Source of the DNA: Gemmatimonadota bacterium
Lineage (GTDB): Bacteria; Gemmatimonadota; Gemmatimonadetes; Palauibacterales; Palauibacteraceae
Reading direction: 5' to 3'
Length of the DNA stretch: 46,056 nt
Assembly (NCBI GenBank): GCA_021295785.1
Contig: JAGWBR010000017.1
Location: forward strand, 17,316-63,371
The notes under the pieces were generated by a model that made no database searches, was not told the DNA's origin, and saw only the letters and a list, made by a program, of their open reading frames with translations. A program made the translations under genes and the position numbers. This document shows, one piece after another, positions 43,200-46,056 of this stretch (the stretch's first letter is position 1; each line of letters opens with the position of its first letter).

Positions 43200-45611
43200 A
43201 TGGCCCTCCGCAAGTCCCACCTCTACGCCTCGCTATGGCAGAGTTGCGATCAGCTTCGCGGCGGGATGGACGCGGCGCAGTACAAGGACTACGTCCTGAC
43301 GCTGCTGTTCATGAAGTACGTCTCCGACAAGTACGCGGACATCGACGACCCGTACCCCGACATCGTGGTGCCACCGGGCGGCGGCTTTTCCGACATGGCC
43401 GCGCTCAAGGGCACGAAGGAGATCGGCGACGGGATCAACAAGGTCATCGGCAGGCTCGCCGAAGCCAACGGGTCCCTCCTCAGGGGCGTGATCGACCAAG
43501 CCGACTTCAACGACGAGAGCAGGTTGGGCAGGGGCCGGGAGATGACGGACCGCCTCACGAAGCTGGTCGGGATCTTCGAAGGGCTCGATTTCCGCGCCAA
43601 CCGCGCCCACGGCGACGACCTCCTGGGCGACGCCTACGAGTACCTCATGCGGCACTTCGCGACCCAGTCGGGCAAGAGCAAGGGTGTCGCGCATCATGGC
43701 CCGGGTCATCGGGATCGGGCCGGACACGACCCGCGACCGATCCGTCTACGACCCCACCTGCGGCTCCGGGTCGCTACTCATCAAGGCTTCCGACGAAGCT
43801 CCGCAGGGGTTGACCATCTTCGGACAGGAGATGGACGTGGCGACGTGGACGATGGCGCGCATGAACATGATCCTGCACGGCCACACGGCGGCCGAGGTCG
43901 AGCGGGGCAACACACTTGCCGCGCCGCGCTTCACCGACAGGCGCGGGCTCCTCCAGCGATTCGACTTCGCCGTGGCCAATCCGCCCTTCTCGACGAAGGC
44001 CTGGTCGAACGGCCTCGATCCCGCGCACGACGCGTTTCGCCGCTTCGAGTACGGCATCCCACCGCCTTCCTCCTCCATTTCGTCGCCTCGCTCAAGAGCA
44101 CCGGCAAGGGCGCGATCATCCTCCCCCACGGTGTGCTCTTCCGGGGCAACCGCGAGGCGGCCATCCGCCGCAATCTGGTCGGGCGCGGCCTGATCCAAGG
44201 GGTGATCGGACTCCCCGCCAACCTCTTCTACGGCACGGGGATCCCCGCTTGCATCGTAGTGCTCGACAAGCGGAACGCGGCCACGCGGGACGGCATCTTC
44301 CTGATCGACGCCAGCCGGGGCTTCCGGAAGGACGGCGCGAAGAACCGGCTGCGGGAGCGCGACATCCACCGAATCGTGGACGTGTTCAACGACCGGAGAG
44401 TCGTTCCCGGGTACGCGCGCACGGTGCCGATGGACGAGATCGCCAACGAGGCCAACGACTACAACCTGAACATCCCCCGCTACATCGACTCCGGCGAGCC
44501 CGAGGACCTTCACGACCTGAGCGCGCACCTGCACGGCGGCATCCCGAACCGCGACATCGACGCTCTCGGGCGCTTCTGGACGGTGTTCCCGGGGCTGCGG
44601 GAGCGGTTGTTTGCACCGGGCGGCCGTGAAGGGTACAGCCGCGCGCGGGCTCCTGCGGACGAAGTACGGGCAGTCGTCCACGGACACGACGAGTTCACGG
44701 CGTACGGGGACCGGACTCGCCGCGTCTTCGGCGCTTGGCGGCGGGCGCACGCGCCCCGTCTTCTCGGGCTTGGCGAGGGCGATTCGCCCAAAGCCCTGAT
44801 CCGCGATCTGTCGCAGGACCTGTTGAACCGCTTCGCGGACCTTCCACTCGTCGACCGCTACGGAGTGTACCAGTGCCTCATGGACTACTGGGACGAAGTC
44901 ATGCAGGACGACGCGTATCTGGTCGTGACGGAGGGCTGGACCGAGGCAGCGCGGCCCCGCGTACTGCCCGGCGGGAGGGGGAAAGGGGCAACGGAGTCGC
45001 CGGACTTGGCGGTGCGACGCACGAAGTACAGGATGGACCTGCTTCCGCCGGAGCTTGTGGTCGCGCGGTACTTCGCTGGCCAGCGCGGCGAGGTTGAGCG
45101 ACTGATGGCCGAAGAGGAGGCCATCGGGCAGGATGTAGCGGCGTTCGTTGAGGAGAATGCGGGCGAGGACGGTCCGCTGAGCGGCGCGACCACGGTGACC
45201 GGTAAGGTGACGCAAGCAGCCGTGAAGGCGCGGGTGCGGGTGGTTGGCGACGGCCCCGAGGACCGGGAGGAACGCGACGCGCTGGAGGTCTGCCTCGATC
45301 TGATGAAGGCGCACGCCAAGGCGAAGAGGACCACGAAGGCCGCTCAGGCGAAGCTGGATGCGAAGGTGCTGGCGCGGTACGCACCGCTTGGCGCGGCCGA
45401 GGTCGCCGACATGGTGGTCGGCGACAAGTGGATGGCAAGCATCGAGGACGCGATTCTGGCGGTAGTCGAGCGCCTGACAGGCGAGCTTGTGGACCGCGTG
45501 AGAGTGCTGGAGGAACGGTACGCGGAGTCGCTGTCTGAGCTTGCACAGCAGGCGGACGACCGTGAGGCCCGCGTAACGTCGCACCTGCGTGACATGGGGA
45601 TCGCTGGGTGA
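43200..45611 (+). CDS. hsdM: Type I restriction-modification methyltransferase HsdM, catalytic core out of frame
   Basis: 803 codons from ATG 43200, open throughout, yet the protein is broken. Residues 1-161 match HsdM (MALRKSHLYASLWQSCDQLR, YKDYVLTLLFMKYVSDKY, DLLGDAYEYLMRHFATQSGKSK). At 43683 about 23 nt that should encode GQFYTPAE are missing, so the SAM-binding part (DPTCGSGSLL, FGQEMD, NPPFSTKAWSNGLDP) lies in another frame (43684-44064). At 44064 a second loss of 16 or 19 nt (around xKNGDYA) restores frame and residues 290-803 are again HsdM (LLHFVASLKSTGKGAIILP, YGTGIPACIVVLDK, NDYNLNIPRYID). The translated residues 162-289 are therefore nonsense. Either genuine decay or an assembly defect. 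HsdS follows with a TGATG junction. Confidence 0.85.
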   Translation: MALRKSHLYASLWQSCDQLRGGMDAAQYKDYVLTLLFMKYVSDKYADIDDPYPDIVVPPGGGFSDMAALKGTKEIGDGINKVIGRLAEANGSLLRGVIDQADFNDESRLGRGREMTDRLTKLVGIFEGLDFRANRAHGDDLLGDAYEYLMRHFATQSGKSKGVAHHGPGHRDRAGHDPRPIRLRPHLRLRVATHQGFRRSSAGVDHLRTGDGRGDVDDGAHEHDPARPHGGRGRAGQHTCRAALHRQARAPPAIRLRRGQSALLDEGLVERPRSRARRVSPLRVRHPTAFLLHFVASLKSTGKGAIILPHGVLFRGNREAAIRRNLVGRGLIQGVIGLPANLFYGTGIPACIVVLDKRNAATRDGIFLIDASRGFRKDGAKNRLRERDIHRIVDVFNDRRVVPGYARTVPMDEIANEANDYNLNIPRYIDSGEPEDLHDLSAHLHGGIPNRDIDALGRFWTVFPGLRERLFAPGGREGYSRARAPADEVRAVVHGHDEFTAYGDRTRRVFGAWRRAHAPRLLGLGEGDSPKALIRDLSQDLLNRFADLPLVDRYGVYQCLMDYWDEVMQDDAYLVVTEGWTEAARPRVLPGGRGKGATESPDLAVRRTKYRMDLLPPELVVARYFAGQRGEVERLMAEEEAIGQDVAAFVEENAGEDGPLSGATTVTGKVTQAAVKARVRVVGDGPEDREERDALEVCLDLMKAHAKAKRTTKAAQAKLDAKVLARYAPLGAAEVADMVVGDKWMASIEDAILAVVERLTGELVDRVRVLEERYAESLSELAQQADDREARVTSHLRDMGIAG

Positions 45612-46056
45612 TGGGGCGGAGGAGGTTCAGCGGCGAGTGGGAGACGAGGCAGCTTGGTGAAATCGCGGCAATCACGATGGGTCAGTCCCCGGCGTCGGCA
45701 TCTTACAACGTTATTGGTGAAGGCCTTCCCCTTATTCAGGGCAAGGCCGATATCTTTGGTCGAGCGACGGTTCACCGAACGTGGACGAGTGCGCCAAGCA
45801 AGCTCTGCGAGGCTGGTGACATCGTGCTGACCGTTCGGGCTCCTGTTGGGGCCGTCGCAATTGCGAGCAAAGATGCCTGTTTGGGCCGGGGTGTCTGCGG
45901 GGTCAAGCCGCTCATCGACAGCCAGTTTCTCTATTGCGCGCTCATTCCGCTGGAATCCCAATGGGAGGGTGTCGGACAAGGGAGTACTTTCTCGGCAGCG
46001 GATTCGCGCCAAGTCGCCAGCTTTCTGGTTGTAGTTCCAAGTGACAGATCCGAACA
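45611..46056 (+). CDS. hsdS: Type I restriction-modification specificity subunit HsdS (partial, runs off the window)
   Basis: ATG 45611 shares a base with the hsdM stop (TGATG). The 148 visible codons contain the first target-recognition domain: WETRQLGEIAAITMGQSPAS, LPLIQGKADIFGRATVH, LCEAGDIVLTVRAPVGAVAIA, LGRGVCGVKP and the trailing QVASFLVVVPSDR. GC content is lower than in hsdM, as often in HsdS recognition domains. The 3' end lies outside the window. Confidence 0.88.
   Translation, partial: MGRRRFSGEWETRQLGEIAAITMGQSPASASYNVIGEGLPLIQGKADIFGRATVHRTWTSAPSKLCEAGDIVLTVRAPVGAVAIASKDACLGRGVCGVKPLIDSQFLYCALIPLESQWEGVGQGSTFSAADSRQVASFLVVVPSDRSE

Noticed and set aside
43746-45584. Long minus-strand open frame opposite hsdM
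   Set aside because: Antisense shadow; HsdM homology is clear on the plus strand.
1-46056. CRISPR array, integrase, phage structural genes
   Set aside because: No regularly spaced repeats and no integrase or capsid/tail-like proteins were seen on either strand.

Overview
The window looks like a high-GC Gram-negative bacterial chromosome. Housekeeping order (prs-rplY-pth-hppA-rpsF-rpsR-rplI-rsfS, then smc, aroF; dnaX-ybaB-recR), a K+-dependent membrane pyrophosphatase, SPOR proteins, RND efflux, periplasmic c-type cytochromes and an outer-membrane barrel fit a diderm. My best guess is Gemmatimonadota, an inference from gene order and protein flavour that was not tested.\n\nBases 1-22,290 are compact core genome, almost all on the minus strand: a replication/recombination/lipid block (dnaX, ybaB, recR, small membrane protein, pgsA), a small plus-strand insert (CTP-type lipid kinase, GroES-like protein), then a long minus-strand run from mscS/prs down through ribosomal proteins, rsfS, two envelope proteins with SPOR-like ends, smc, aroF and yraN. 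Many neighbours overlap by 4 bp (GTGA or ATGA), indicating translational coupling. At least one gene (pgsA) appears to start at CTG.\n\nBases 22,290-36,800 are a patchwork: tRNA-Gln beside a dead DUF418 fragment, an RND adaptor, a pentaheme cytochrome with a cytochrome-outer-membrane-barrel fusion, a TPR lipid/periplasm protein, a GH109-like glycosidase, an ABC exporter, then a prenyl synthase coupled to an RND permease. Several gene stubs (RHH antitoxin, 57-codon remnant, GNAT-like stub) and a nested inverted repeat mark past deletions or insertions.\n\nBases 36,808-46,056 are a defence island of visibly lower GC. Its centre is a 1131-residue protein that fuses a ubiquitin-conjugating E2-like domain, an E1/ThiF domain, a JAMM (JAB) deubiquitinase-like peptidase and a patatin phospholipase. 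It is preceded in the same operon by a metallo-beta-lactamase-fold protein. The operon is read from a near-consensus sigma70 promoter whose -35/-10 spacer is filled by a CGTAT-N5-ATACG palindrome, opposite a divergent XRE repressor / ImmA metalloprotease pair. This resembles a type II CBASS ancillary module (Cap2+Cap3+CapV) collapsed into one polypeptide, but with no CD-NTase and no ubiquitin-like protein in view. Next to it lie a dead DNA-methyltransferase C-terminus, a type I hsdM whose catalytic core is out of frame because of two compensating small deletions, and the start of hsdS, which runs off the window.
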